From NCBI GenBank assembly GCA_039636785.1, contig CP144169.1, positions 4,154,001 through 4,218,000 on the forward strand: a DNA stretch of 64,000 nucleotides, written 5' to 3'. How positions within the stretch are numbered: the first letter of the stretch is position 1; every line of letters begins with the position of its first letter. This document shows, piece by piece, positions 42,315 through 53,098 of this stretch. Made by a program: the position numbers and the translations under genes. The notes below the pieces were generated by a model. The model ran no database searches and was not told where the DNA came from. It saw only the letters and a program-made list of their open reading frames with translations. This DNA comes from Micrococcaceae bacterium Sec5.7 (GTDB lineage Bacteria; Actinomycetota; Actinomycetes; Actinomycetales; Micrococcaceae).

Positions 42315-43724
42315 TCAGGCCTGGGCGAAGGCCAGGTCGAGTGGGGTGGACCCGGCTGTGCCGGAGCCGAGGTCGTGGAAAATGCCGCATGCTATCTGCA
42401 GTCCTTCGCGTGCGATTGAGGAAAGCATGTGTTCGTTCGGCGCATGTTGGAGGCAGCCGGGATAGGAATGCGGAATCCACAGTGTCGGGAGGCCCAGGAT
42501 GCCTTCAAACACGTGGTTCGGCAGGGACCCGCCGATGTTCGGCAATACTGCCGGGGCAACGCCTGTGGTCTCCAGGATTGACTCGCAGGCCCATTGGACC
42601 CAAGGGTTTCCCGGGTCCAACCGGCTGCTCGGGAAGGAGGTCAGGACGCGGACGGAAACCATCGTGAAGCCGTTCCGGTCAAGGTTGCTCCGGAGCGCAT
42701 CCTCCAGCCCCGCGGTTTCGGTTCCGACCACGTGGCGCAACTGAAGGACGGCCGAGGCGCGGCCTGGTATCGCGTTTACGGGATTCTCAGGATCGGCCGC
42801 CCCGAAGGCCAGGACCTCAAGGGTGTTCCATCCGTAGAGCCTTTCTGCCGGTGTCAGGGATGTCTCAGACCAATCGTCGTCGATGGCCGGATCACCCTCG
42901 TCGCCGGCGATGACCACGGAGGCGAGGGCATCCCGGACGGAATCCGGAATGCCCGCAGGGAGCAGTTCCGGAACGCGGATCCGGCCATGGCCGTCGACGA
43001 ATACCCCGATAGCCGCGGCAATGGTGGTGGCCGGATTGCGCAGCAGCCCGCCCCAGTTGCCCGAGTGGTAGCTCTCCGGCCGCAGATCCGCCGTCAACTC
43101 GAACGACACGCCACCCCTTGAGCCCAGGAACACCGTCGGGGTCCCGGCATTCAACCGGGGCCCGTCGGAGGCGATGAAGACGTCCGCCCCAAGTTCGGGT
43201 CGGTGCGCCTCTGCGAATTCCGCCAACAGCGGGGAACCTATTTCCTCCCCGCACTCAAAGAGAAATTTCAGATTGAACCCCAGCCGGCCTCGTTTTTCCA
43301 GGAGCAGGCGCAGCGCCGAAAGATTGATCCAGTGCTGGCCCTTGTTGTCCGCAGTGCCTCGCCCGAACCAGCGGTCGCCGTCGGCCTCGAGTTCCCAAGG
43401 ATTCCGGCCCAGGTCCCAGGCACCTTCGTGGCCGTCGACAACGTCGGCATGCCCATAACAGAGGACCGTCGGCAGCCCTTCACCTTCCAGCCTGGTGCCG
43501 ATCAGAAAGCTGTTCTGCCCGTCGTTCCAGGAATCAAACCGTTCCACCGTGCAGCCAAGGCCAGTAAGTGCCGGGACCAGCACCTCTTCAAGGTATGCGC
43601 CCAACGCAACCCGGCCGGGAACGGAGCCGCTCTCAGTTTTATAGGCAATGAGGTGCGCCATATCGCTGAAAAGCTCTCCGGAGTCCACGTACTCGGCTGC
43701 CGCTGCAGTCAATTCGGTTCTCAT
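42315..43724 (-). CDS. M20 family metallopeptidase / amidohydrolase
   Basis: This dizinc hydrolase has the M20 ligands LCYGHADVVDG, GRGTADNKGQ (bridging Asp), FECGEEIGSP (catalytic Glu pair) and a late His in HAPNEHM, with a dimerisation insert in between. M20 enzymes cleave dipeptides, N-acyl amino acids or carbamoyl compounds. ATG at 43724 gives 469 residues and the usual TAAAAEYVDSG start. GTG 43787 and ATG 43784 are possible earlier starts. It is first in the operon and faces the LysR gene. Confidence 0.88.
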   Translation of the reverse strand: MRTELTAAAAEYVDSGELFSDMAHLIAYKTESGSVPGRVALGAYLEEVLVPALTGLGCTVERFDSWNDGQNSFLIGTRLEGEGLPTVLCYGHADVVDGHEGAWDLGRNPWELEADGDRWFGRGTADNKGQHWINLSALRLLLEKRGRLGFNLKFLFECGEEIGSPLLAEFAEAHRPELGADVFIASDGPRLNAGTPTVFLGSRGGVSFELTADLRPESYHSGNWGGLLRNPATTIAAAIGVFVDGHGRIRVPELLPAGIPDSVRDALASVVIAGDEGDPAIDDDWSETSLTPAERLYGWNTLEVLAFGAADPENPVNAIPGRASAVLQLRHVVGTETAGLEDALRSNLDRNGFTMVSVRVLTSFPSSRLDPGNPWVQWACESILETTGVAPAVLPNIGGSLPNHVFEGILGLPTLWIPHSYPGCLQHAPNEHMLSSIAREGLQIACGIFHDLGSGTAGSTPLDLAFAQA

Positions 43725-43851
43725 GGTGATGAATCCAATCTTCTGTTCGTAAGTAACTACGTCAAGGCTATTCGTGTTCTGCATCACATACCAGTATCGT
43801 TTTGTCCATCACCTTTGACTTCAACGCAAACCGCAAGGAAGTGAGCAGCGC

Positions 43852-44748
43852 ATGAAACTATTGGCACCTGCCTTGATCTACTTCCACGAGGTAGCCCGGA
43901 CGGGGTCCATCACGCTGGCGGCCGAAACCCAGCATGTGTCGGCGTCCGCCATCAGCCGTCAAATCAGCAATCTGGAGCGCTCAGCAGGCGTTCCGCTGTT
44001 CGAACGCCACCCTCGGGGAATGACCCTGACCGAAGCCGGACTGCTCCTGCTCGCCCATGCGCGGCGCACCGAAGCCGAAGGCGAGGCTCTCGTAGAAGAG
44101 TTAAGGAATCAGGGTAAACACAAGACCCGTACCATCAAGGTGGTCAGCTCAGAAGGCCTCGCCCATTGCAGGGTCCCGGAGGCCATGGCCCGCATCTCAA
44201 TGCAGCACAGCGACATCGCATTTCACCTGGACGTTGTGCCTTCAACCGAGGGAACCCGCAGAGTCATAGAAGGCGAGGCAGACATCGCAGTTGTCTACGC
44301 GCTGGGCCCTCAGCGAGACGTGACCGTGGAATTCACAACCCCCACACCGGCGTTCGCGGTGGTCGCCCGCGATCACCCACTCGCAGCCCGTGACAGTCTC
44401 AGCATGGCCGAACTCTGTGCTTACAAGCTTGCATTGCCGGAAAAGGGGATCAGCCAGCGCGAACTGTTCGACATAGCCGCCGAAATGGAGCATGTGGCGC
44501 CAACTATCGCTCTGGTTACCAACCAGGTGGGGCCCATCCTGGAGTTCGCCCGCGCCGGCGCCGGCATCGCCTTAATGAGCAATCTGGTCGTCCACGCACA
44601 GGAAACGGCCGGGGTGGTCTTTATTCCCCTGCAGCATCCGGTCTTCCACCAGCGGCAGGGTCAGATCCAGACGATGACAGGACGCAGCCGTTCCGCGATC
44701 TTCACCGCCTTCATCGACGCACTCATAGACTCGCTCTCAGCACCCTGA
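43852..44748 (+). CDS. LysR family transcriptional regulator
   Basis: The 298-residue protein has an N-terminal winged helix (LAAETQHVSASAISRQISNLER, about 22-43) and a two-lobed effector domain beginning TIKVVSSEGLAH. It is divergent from the M20-transporter-CoA-transferase-carboxyltransferase operon, so it is the likely substrate-responsive activator of that operon. The intervening 120 or so bases should carry its T-N11-A sites. Confidence 0.9.
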   Translation: MKLLAPALIYFHEVARTGSITLAAETQHVSASAISRQISNLERSAGVPLFERHPRGMTLTEAGLLLLAHARRTEAEGEALVEELRNQGKHKTRTIKVVSSEGLAHCRVPEAMARISMQHSDIAFHLDVVPSTEGTRRVIEGEADIAVVYALGPQRDVTVEFTTPTPAFAVVARDHPLAARDSLSMAELCAYKLALPEKGISQRELFDIAAEMEHVAPTIALVTNQVGPILEFARAGAGIALMSNLVVHAQETAGVVFIPLQHPVFHQRQGQIQTMTGRSRSAIFTAFIDALIDSLSAP

Positions 44749-44986
44749 GCGCGGGAAGGCGACGTGCAGGCGCTGAGTTATGCCCGCGGCTTCGGAAATC
44801 TGTCCGAAACGTCACCGGCCTACGATGGTCACAAATGTGATCCAAAGCAGCAAGAACTCCCGAGCTGGATATGCCCGACGTTTGGGGCTATAACCGTAGT
44901 AGCTGCCCCGATGTCCTCGGCTTTTTCTGAGCCTCGAGTGTTCTGATGTCCGGATCTGCGCAGCACCCAACGTTGAAGGAGTGCCA

Positions 44987-45289
44987 ATGCATCTGTTGCC
45001 CCGTGAGCAGGAAAAGCTCATGATCGTGGTCGCCGCCGACCTTGCGCGCCGCCGGCAGGCCCGCGGACTGAAACTGAACTTCCCGGAGTCCGTGGCCATC
45101 ATCAGCTACGAACTGATCGAAGGCGCCCGCGACGGCCGGACAGTGGCCGAGCTGATGAGCTATGGCACCACCCTGCTGACGCGCGAGGACGTCATGGAAG
45201 GCGTGCCGGAGATGATCCACGACGTCCAGATCGAAGCCACGTTCCCTGACGGCACCAAGCTCGTCACCGTCCACGATCCCATCCGATAG
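44987..45289 (+). CDS. ureA: urease subunit gamma
   Basis: This is the structural subunit of the nickel enzyme that splits urea to ammonia and carbamate. The 100-residue protein starts [20 protein letters not shown] and contains ELMSYG and [20 protein letters not shown], all typical. ATG at 44987 with AAGGAG upstream is chosen over GTG 44981. First gene of ureABCEFGD. Confidence 0.97.
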   Translation: MHLLPREQEKLMIVVAADLARRRQARGLKLNFPESVAIISYELIEGARDGRTVAELMSYGTTLLTREDVMEGVPEMIHDVQIEATFPDGTKLVTVHDPIR

Positions 45290-45299
45290 GGGAGCCCCG

Positions 45300-45682
45300 A
45301 TGATTCCTGGAGAATATGTTCTCGGCGCCGGCCCGGTGGTCTGCAACGCCGGCCGTGAGGCGACCGACGTCGTCGTCATGAACACCGGCGACCGCCCCGT
45401 GCAAGTGGGCTCGCATTACCACTTTGCCGAAGCCAATGCTGCGCTGACCTTTGACCGTCAGTCCGCGTACGGCCGCCGGCTGGACATCCCCGCAGGCACC
45501 GCGGCCCGCTTCGAGCCAGGGGACCGCAAGACGGTCCGGCTCATCGAATTGGCCGGCAGCCGTGAGGTGTACGGGCTCAGCGACGCGGTCAACGGAAAGC
45601 TCGACGGCGGGACGGCACCCGACGCCGGCACGGCACCTGCTACTGCCACGCCACCGGCCGCCGTCACTGAAGGGTCTGGAAA

Positions 45683-45686
<4 letters not shown>
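45300..45686 (+). CDS. ureB: urease subunit beta
   Basis: Structural urease subunit of 128 residues. The core [28 protein letters not shown] and [20 protein letters not shown] is standard. A Pro/Ala/Thr-rich tail of about 30 residues (from [13 protein letters not shown]) is extra. The start is 10 bp after ureA with a GGGGAG SD, and the stop overlaps ureC. Confidence 0.96.
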
Positions 45687-47428
<1,742 letters not shown>

Positions 47429-47448
47429 GCCTTTCAGGAGGACAACAC

Positions 47449-47928
47449 ATGATCATTGAGAAAATCCTCGGCAACCTGCACGAACTGCCGGCGCCCGAGG
47501 CCTACGCCGGTCTGCACCACGAAAAGGTGGTGCTGCCAAGCGCCCAGCTGGTCAAGCGCATCCAGCGCGTCACCACCGACCACGGCCAGGAACTGGGCAT
47601 CCGGCTGCCCGCCGGATCCGGCGACCTGCGCGACGGCGACATCCTGCACGTGGCCGGAACGAACATGATTGTGGTCTCTGTGCTGCCCACCGACGTCCTG
47701 GTGATCGCGCCGCGCACCATCCACGGGATGGGCGTGGTGGCGCACTCCCTGGGCAACCGGCACCTGCAGGCCCAGTTCTTCGACGCATCCTCGGAGTACG
47801 GCGCCGAGGTGATGGTGTGCCAGTACGACCACACCGTGGAGGACTACCTCAAACACGTCGGAGTGCCCTACAACCGCCAGGAGCGGGTCATGCCCGTGCC
47901 CTTCCGCCATGCCGAACACAGCCACTGA
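47449..47928 (+). CDS. ureE: urease accessory protein UreE
   Basis: UreE is the nickel metallochaperone that hands nickel to the UreG/UreF/UreD complex. The 159-residue protein begins MIIEKILGNL with CAGGAGG upstream. It has the central YGAEVMVCQYDHTVEDYL segment, and its C-terminal tail is short with only a few His (RHAEHSH), so it lacks a long His-rich nickel store. The ureF start lies inside its last codons. Confidence 0.93.
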   Translation: MIIEKILGNLHELPAPEAYAGLHHEKVVLPSAQLVKRIQRVTTDHGQELGIRLPAGSGDLRDGDILHVAGTNMIVVSVLPTDVLVIAPRTIHGMGVVAHSLGNRHLQAQFFDASSEYGAEVMVCQYDHTVEDYLKHVGVPYNRQERVMPVPFRHAEHSH

Positions 47929-48742
47929 TCCGGCGTCCGGTCGAGCCGCGTCCGCTGGTCGAGCCGCGTCCGCTGGTCGAGCCGCGTCCGCTGGTCGAGC
48001 CGCGTCCGCTGGTCGAGCCGCGTCCGCTGGTCGAGCTTGTCGAGACCAGGACGCGATTTCGACAGGCTCAATCAGCGGGTCCTATCAGCTGGCTCTCCAG
48101 CAGCTGACGGACTCTGCTCTGCCCACCGGGGCTTTTGCGCACTCGCTTGGCTTTGAGACCTATATTGACCGCGGGCTGGTGCATGATGAGGATTCGTTCG
48201 GGGTGTGGCTGGCCGCCTTTATTGGTCAGCAGCTGAGCTACTCGGATGGGCCGGCCATCCGGTTCCTATACGAGGGGCACGGCCTCGAGGAGCTGGACAC
48301 CCTGATGACCGCGCAGCTGCTGCCCCGCCAGCTCCGGGAGGCCAGCGTCAAGATGGGCACCCGGCTGCTTGAGATCGGCAGCGAGGTGTTTCCGTCCGCA
48401 GGGCTCGAGGAATACCGGCAGCTGGTGACCGAAGGCCGGGCCGCCGGCCATCAGCCGCTGGCGTTCGCCGTCGTCGCGCGCTCATTGGGCGTCCCGCTGG
48501 CAGAAGCGCTCGCCGCGTACCTTTTTGCCGCCGTCACCTCGCTGACCCAGAACGCCGTCCGTGCCATCCCGCTGGGGCAGAACGCCGGCCAGCGGCTGCT
48601 GCGCGGGGCGTCCGACGACGTCACTGCCGCCGTCGAGCGCGCCAGTCACCTGACGCCGGACGACTTCGGGGCCGTCAGCCCCGGACTGGAGATTTCGCAG
48701 ATGCGGCACGAGCGCCAGCGCGCCCGCATGTTCATGAGCTAA
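47909..48742 (+). CDS. ureF: urease accessory protein UreF with repeat-encoded N-terminus
   Basis: UreF gates GTP hydrolysis by UreG during nickel insertion. The core starts near residue 59 with YQLALQQLTDSALPTGAFAH and runs to the usual C-terminus (ISQMRHERQRARMFMS). The first 58 residues are unusual. Five in-frame copies of an 18-bp unit encode GRAASA five times (residues 11-40), and a REP palindrome encodes the next stretch. ATG 47909 overlaps ureE and has a poor SD. No better start lies between the repeat and the core. 277 residues as read. Confidence 0.88.
   Translation: MPNTATDPASGRAASAGRAASAGRAASAGRAASAGRAASAGRACRDQDAISTGSISGSYQLALQQLTDSALPTGAFAHSLGFETYIDRGLVHDEDSFGVWLAAFIGQQLSYSDGPAIRFLYEGHGLEELDTLMTAQLLPRQLREASVKMGTRLLEIGSEVFPSAGLEEYRQLVTEGRAAGHQPLAFAVVARSLGVPLAEALAAYLFAAVTSLTQNAVRAIPLGQNAGQRLLRGASDDVTAAVERASHLTPDDFGAVSPGLEISQMRHERQRARMFMS
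47939..48028 (+). repeat. five tandem copies of GGTCGAGCCGCGTCCGCT
   Basis: Five perfect 18-bp units run head to tail, followed by a diverging sixth (GGTCGAGCTTGTCGAGACC). They start 10 bp after the ureE stop and lie in the ureF frame. Because 18 is a multiple of 3, gain or loss of a unit adds or removes six residues without breaking ureF. Confidence 0.95.
48024..48078. repeat. REP-like palindrome at the end of the tandem array
   Basis: CCGCTGGTCGAGCTTGTCGA on the left is answered by TCGACAGGCTCAATCAGCGG on the right with an 11-base or so loop. The GTCGAGC...GACAAGCTCGAC type of palindrome is a common intergenic repeat in Arthrobacter. Here it is translated within the UreF N-terminus. Confidence 0.75.
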
Positions 48743-48760
48743 CACTATTCAGGAGGACAC

Positions 48761-49378
48761 ATGTCTGAACCCATCAAGATCGGCATCGGCGGCCCGGTAG
48801 GCGCGGGCAAGACCCAGCTGGTGGAACGCCTCACCCGGCACATGAGCCGGGAAATTTCCATGGCCGCCATAACCAACGACATCTACACCATCGAGGACGC
48901 CAAAATCCTGGCCGCGAACGGCATCCTGCCGCTGGACCGGATCATCGGCGTCGAAACAGGCGGCTGCCCGCACACGGCCATCCGCGAAGACACCTCGATG
49001 AACGATGCGGCGATCGAGGAGCTCAAGAAGAGGCACCCGGACCTGCAGGTGATCTTCGTGGAATCCGGCGGCGACAACCTCTCCGCCACCTTCAGCCCCG
49101 AGCTTGTGGATTTCTCCATCTACATCATCGACGTGGCCCAGGGTGAGAAGATCCCGCGCAAAGCCGGCCAGGGCATGATCAAGGCCGATCTCTTCATCAT
49201 CAACAAAACGGACCTCGCGCCGCATGTTGGCGCGGATCTGACGGTGATGGAGCGGGACTCGCGCGAATTCCGGGGCGAGAAGCCGTTCTGCTTTACGAAC
49301 CTCAAGACTGATGAGGGGCTGGACCAGGTGATCGAGTGGATGCGGCGTGATGTCCTGATGCTCGACCTGGCGTCATGA
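48761..49378 (+). CDS. ureG: urease accessory GTPase UreG
   Basis: This GTPase delivers nickel to apo-urease. The P-loop is [29 protein letters not shown] and the nickel-binding [19 protein letters not shown] (Cys-Pro-His) are conserved, as are [16 protein letters not shown] and [13 protein letters not shown]. The 205-residue length is standard. CAGGAGG precedes the ATG. The ureD start overlaps the stop. Confidence 0.97.
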   Translation: MSEPIKIGIGGPVGAGKTQLVERLTRHMSREISMAAITNDIYTIEDAKILAANGILPLDRIIGVETGGCPHTAIREDTSMNDAAIEELKKRHPDLQVIFVESGGDNLSATFSPELVDFSIYIIDVAQGEKIPRKAGQGMIKADLFIINKTDLAPHVGADLTVMERDSREFRGEKPFCFTNLKTDEGLDQVIEWMRRDVLMLDLAS

Positions 49379-50436
49379 GCACGACGGCGGTTCCGGTAGT
49401 CGAGCTTGTCCAGACCCATGCGCCGGGGTCGGGTCCGGCGGCTTCGCCGGATTTGGGGCCGTGCCCGTCCCCAGCCGCTCCCAACCCTCGCAAGCTCGAG
49501 TCGGGGCCCTCGCGGCCGTGGGCCCATCGCGGTGCCCACCACGCCGCGGCCCCCAAATCCGGCCTCGCCGCCTCAGCGGTCAAGTCACCTATGGGGGAGC
49601 TCACCTTACTGGTCGCCGTGCGGGGCGAGCGGACAGTTGCCGTGCATCAGTTTCATCGGGGCGCCTTGCGGGTTCTTCGGCCGCATTACTTGGATCAGAG
49701 CGGGCAGGTTTGTTATGTGATGATCAATCCTGGCGGGGCTTATCTGGGTGCCGATTTGTACCTGATTGACGTTGAAGTGGGGGACGGGGCGAAGCTGCTT
49801 CTGACCACTCAGTCGGCCACGAAGATCTACCGGACGCCCGGGTCGTTTGCCGAGCAGCGGATGCGGTTGAAGCTGGGGGAGGGCTCGCAGCTGGAACTTG
49901 CTCCGGACCAGCTGATTGCCTACCGCGAGGCCAGCTACCGGCAGAACACCCACATCACCGTCCACCCGTCGTCGAGCCTGGTGATGGCAGAGGTCATCAC
50001 GCCGGGCTGGTCGCCCGACGGCGACTCTTTCAGGTACGAGGAACTCCGGCTGCGCAACGAGATCCACGTGCAGACGGGGCACTCCGACGGCGCGGCGGAA
50101 GCAGAGCTGCTGGCCCTGGACAACCTGCTGATCCGGCCGCCCGTCACGGACGTCACCGGCATGGGCTTTATGGAGGGGTTCAGCCACCTGGGCTCGCTGA
50201 CGGTGGTGGATCCGCGGGTGGACCAGGCACTCGCCGACGAACTCCACCAGCTGACCGCAGGTCATGACGCGTACACCGGTGTGTCCCTGACCGCCAGCAT
50301 CGCCGGGACCACCGGCCTCGTCCTGCGGTCCCTTTCCAACAGCACCGAAGAGCTCAACCGGCTGCTCGGCGCCTGCACCAGCCTCCTGCGGGCACGCTGG
50401 TACGGCCAGGCGCCGCTCAACTTAAGGAAGTACTAA
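49375..50436 (+). CDS. ureD: urease accessory protein UreD with an element-encoded N-terminal extension
   Basis: UreD is the scaffold that holds UreF and UreG on apo-urease. The family core begins near [20 protein letters not shown] and includes [36 protein letters not shown] and [14 protein letters not shown]. Reading from ATG 49375 (ATGA overlap with ureG) gives 353 residues, about 70 too many. The extra part is a translated palindromic repeat (49393-49572). ATG 49591 would give a normal 281-residue protein but has no SD. Either start could be used. Confidence 0.88.
   Translation: MSTTAVPVVELVQTHAPGSGPAASPDLGPCPSPAAPNPRKLESGPSRPWAHRGAHHAAAPKSGLAASAVKSPMGELTLLVAVRGERTVAVHQFHRGALRVLRPHYLDQSGQVCYVMINPGGAYLGADLYLIDVEVGDGAKLLLTTQSATKIYRTPGSFAEQRMRLKLGEGSQLELAPDQLIAYREASYRQNTHITVHPSSSLVMAEVITPGWSPDGDSFRYEELRLRNEIHVQTGHSDGAAEAELLALDNLLIRPPVTDVTGMGFMEGFSHLGSLTVVDPRVDQALADELHQLTAGHDAYTGVSLTASIAGTTGLVLRSLSNSTEELNRLLGACTSLLRARWYGQAPLNLRKY
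49393..49572. repeat. palindromic repeat element inside the ureD 5' region
   Basis: The left arm GGCGGCTTCGCCGGATTTGG (from 49437) is matched by the right arm CCAAATCCGGCCTCGCCGCC (to 49572), about 90 bp apart. The interior is GC-rich and partly self-complementary. A half REP, GTCGAGCTTGTCCAGACC (49399-49416), lies at the left end and matches the element beside ureF. No stop codon occurs in the ureD frame across it. Confidence 0.75.
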
Positions 50437-51519
50437 ATGGCCACGCTCGCGGCATTGGCCACCATGTACCGGCAGCGGGAATCCCTCCCGCTCAAGACCC
50501 GGCTGCTTTGCACCTTTGGTGCCGTCGCCGCGCTGCACGCGGCCGCCGTCGTACTCCTTGTTGCCGGAGTCATGGGCGCCGGGACAGCAGGCGGCGGGCA
50601 ACCGCTGGCTCTGGGACTCGTCCTGACCGCATACCTGGCCGGCATCAAACACAGCTACGACTGGGATCACATCGCCGCGATCGACAACTCCACCCGGAAG
50701 TTCGTGGCCCAGGGGAAAGACCCGGTCAGCGTTGGCTTCGCGTTCAGCCTGGGCCACAGTTCCGTGGTGCTCCTGGCCGGCGTGCTGGTGGTTGCCGGCG
50801 CCTCGATGGTAGGGCAGTTCATGGAAGACGGCACCGCCGGAAATCTGGTGCTCGGCCTGATCGGCAGCGGTGTCTCCGGGCTGTTCCTGCTGGCCATGGG
50901 GGTTTTCAACGGCTCGGCGTTCCTGCGGGCTGCGCACGTGTACCGGAAGGCGCAGGGCGGCGGAAGCATCGCCGTCGAGGATCTCGAAGCGACAGGCTTC
51001 ATCGCGCGACTGCTGGCCAAACCGCTGGCCAGGGTGCAGCGCCCCCGCAACATCTATGTGATCGGATTCCTCTTCGGGCTGGGTTTTGATACCGCCACCA
51101 CCATCGGCCTTCTGGTGATGACGACGGCGGCCTCGCTGGCAGGGGTTTCGCCGCTCGCCCTGATGGCGCTGCCACTTGCGTTCACGGCCGCCATGACGCT
51201 CTGTGACAGCCTGAACGGTGTGGCCATGATGCGGATGTACAGCTCGGCCATCCACAACCCACAGCGTAAGCTCGGCCTTAACGCCCTCATCACTGGAATT
51301 TCGGCGCTGTCCGCCTTGTTCATCTCCATCATCACCCTCGGCGGCTTCTTCAACGCTGCCTTTGGGCTCGATGACCCGTTGACCAGCTGGCTGGGTTCCA
51401 TTGATCTGGGCGAAGCGGGGGTGCTGCTCGTTGCTGTCCTGTTGCTGGCGTGGGGCCTGGCATCGCTGCGCGGACGTCATCCTGCCGCAGGGTCAGTGGT
51501 TTCCGAAGCCGGACGATGA
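50437..51519 (+). CDS. nickel/cobalt permease, NiCoT (HoxN/NixA) family
   Basis: This 360-residue membrane protein has eight or so hydrophobic helices. The NiCoT signature HSYDWDHIAAIDN (HX4DH) lies in helix 2, FSLGHSSVV in helix 3 and GLGFDTATTIGL in the second half. The ATG abuts the ureD stop, so it is the last gene of the urease operon and supplies nickel for the enzyme. Nickel selectivity over cobalt is inferred from context. Confidence 0.94.
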   Translation: MATLAALATMYRQRESLPLKTRLLCTFGAVAALHAAAVVLLVAGVMGAGTAGGGQPLALGLVLTAYLAGIKHSYDWDHIAAIDNSTRKFVAQGKDPVSVGFAFSLGHSSVVLLAGVLVVAGASMVGQFMEDGTAGNLVLGLIGSGVSGLFLLAMGVFNGSAFLRAAHVYRKAQGGGSIAVEDLEATGFIARLLAKPLARVQRPRNIYVIGFLFGLGFDTATTIGLLVMTTAASLAGVSPLALMALPLAFTAAMTLCDSLNGVAMMRMYSSAIHNPQRKLGLNALITGISALSALFISIITLGGFFNAAFGLDDPLTSWLGSIDLGEAGVLLVAVLLLAWGLASLRGRHPAAGSVVSEAGR

Positions 51520-51567
51520 ATATCATCGCCGGATCCGGAGCCTGACCCCTCTTAAGCCGCCGTGTTG

Positions 51568-52746
51568 TTAACCAGGGACAGCGGTTAAATCGCAGCTTGA
51601 GTTAGCGGATTCGGCGAGGAACCCCGCCCCGATGGGGTTGTGATCGGCGGGATCCTGATGGGTAAGACCGGTGGCGTGGGCTACCACGTCAGCCAGCCGG
51701 CCGTTGCGTTTGAAGGCTTGCCGCTGCTGGCTGGCACCCGTTCCCTGAAGGAAGATCCTTTGCAGGGACTCAGCGACATAGGCCTCGTCCCCGGCCTCGT
51801 CCAGGGCATCCCGGACATGGTCGTGGAGCGCGGTGAGGACACGTCTTGCTGTGTCTGGCTTGTGGGTCATCGGGTGGAGCAGCTCGCCCTGGACACCCCA
51901 GCGGCTGGCCAGCCAGGCCGCCTGGCGCAGGACGGCGGCGGGCACCATGTCCAAGGGCTGTCCGGTTTTCCATTCCCGGGCCGCGGTCTCCACCAATGCC
52001 CGAACCAGGGCCGCGATCAGGACGGCGTCCCGGGCATCAAGGCAAACATCGGCCACGCGGATCTCGACGGTCGGGTGCCGGGCAGACAGGCGCGCGTCAA
52101 AATCAGGGTTGGTGACCACCCCGGTGCCTGACAGCTCGGCCACGCGTGCGTGGTAGGCCTGTGCCGAGCCGAAGACGTCCGTGGGCCCGGCGGTCGTCCA
52201 CCGGTTCCAGGCCTGGGTGCGGAAACTGGCGTAGCCGCTGTCCGTGCCGTTCCAGAACGGTGAATTCGAGCTCAACGCTATGAGCGGCGGCAACCAGGAC
52301 CTGATCCGGTCCAGGACGGCGACGCCCTCCTCATCCGAGCTGACGGAAACATGGACATGGAATCCGCAGGTCAGCTGCTCGCGTGCCGTCAGCGCGTACT
52401 TTTCCACCAGCGCGTCATAACGGTCGTTGCTGGTGGCGTGGGGTGAGACTGGCACCGGGGACGTGGCGAGGGCCGCGATCCGCGCGCCCGTTTTCCGGGC
52501 CAGGGAGTCGGCATAGGCGCGGCCCGCCCGTATCTCGGCGGCGAGCCCGCTCAGGCTGCTGTGGGGGCGGGTGATGACTTCGATTTGTTCCTGGTGTAGC
52601 TCGACAGCCAGCGTCGGGTGAGCGGAAGGGTCCGCCGCCTGGCTACCCGGGTCATGGAGGAGCAGCAGGTCTCCAGCCAGAGGCAGGGGACTGCCGTTGC
52701 AGGGATCAACGATCAGGAATTCTTCTTCGACACCAAAAGTACGCAC
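51568..52746 (-). CDS. carboxylate-amine ligase, YbdK-type glutamate-cysteine ligase 2
   Basis: This GCS2-family ATP-dependent ligase starts VRTFGVEEEFLIVDP (the Glu-rich metal loop) and contains EIRAGRAYADSLA, TCGFHVHVSVSSDEEGV and HPTVEIRVADVCLDARDAV. E. coli YbdK has weak gamma-glutamylcysteine synthetase activity, and the physiological substrate is usually unknown. Actinobacteria use mycothiol rather than glutathione, so another amide product is plausible. GTG at 52746 (392 residues) matches the family start. ATG 52785 is an earlier option. Confidence 0.85.
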   Translation of the reverse strand: MRTFGVEEEFLIVDPCNGSPLPLAGDLLLLHDPGSQAADPSAHPTLAVELHQEQIEVITRPHSSLSGLAAEIRAGRAYADSLARKTGARIAALATSPVPVSPHATSNDRYDALVEKYALTAREQLTCGFHVHVSVSSDEEGVAVLDRIRSWLPPLIALSSNSPFWNGTDSGYASFRTQAWNRWTTAGPTDVFGSAQAYHARVAELSGTGVVTNPDFDARLSARHPTVEIRVADVCLDARDAVLIAALVRALVETAAREWKTGQPLDMVPAAVLRQAAWLASRWGVQGELLHPMTHKPDTARRVLTALHDHVRDALDEAGDEAYVAESLQRIFLQGTGASQQRQAFKRNGRLADVVAHATGLTHQDPADHNPIGAGFLAESANSSCDLTAVPG

Positions 52747-52820
52747 CCTACAAGTGTGGCGGACAAAGCGACAGCGGGCGACCACACCTCGGAGCCTGCA
52801 CGGCCGAGCGCCTGGGATCC

Positions 52821-53057
52821 ATGCTGAACTACTTTCGCGAAGCGTCAGAGGTACGAAATGCGACGCCCGGGCGGCGCATCTATGACTATGTCTCTGCTGC
52901 CCTACTGATCGCAGTAGGGTCTGTGTCTTGCCGCCGTCGTACCTGCTGGATTTTCCTCGCCGTTGACGTCGCCATGTGGCCGCTGGACGCTTTCCTGATC
53001 AGAAAGTGGATCAACGAAGACGCGCTCAGAGCGTGTCGAGCCGACCACGCTGGCTGA
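52821..53057 (+). CDS. possible small membrane protein, weak
   Basis: A 78-codon frame contains two moderately hydrophobic stretches (VSAALLIAVGSV and WIFLAVDVAMWPLDAFLI) split by SCRRRTC. This is compatible with a small membrane hairpin protein. No SD is clear and no family is recognised. It lies in the 414-bp stretch between the ligase start and the dehydrogenase stop, which otherwise holds only a terminator. Confidence 0.25.
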   Translation: MLNYFREASEVRNATPGRRIYDYVSAALLIAVGSVSCRRRTCWIFLAVDVAMWPLDAFLIRKWINEDALRACRADHAG

Positions 53058-53098
53058 TTTCCGGGTAGGGGTCTTTTTTAGTCACAATTGAATTTGAC

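Noticed and set aside
47939-48028. CRISPR array
   Set aside because: The 18-bp units are contiguous with no spacers. This is a simple tandem repeat read in frame with ureF.
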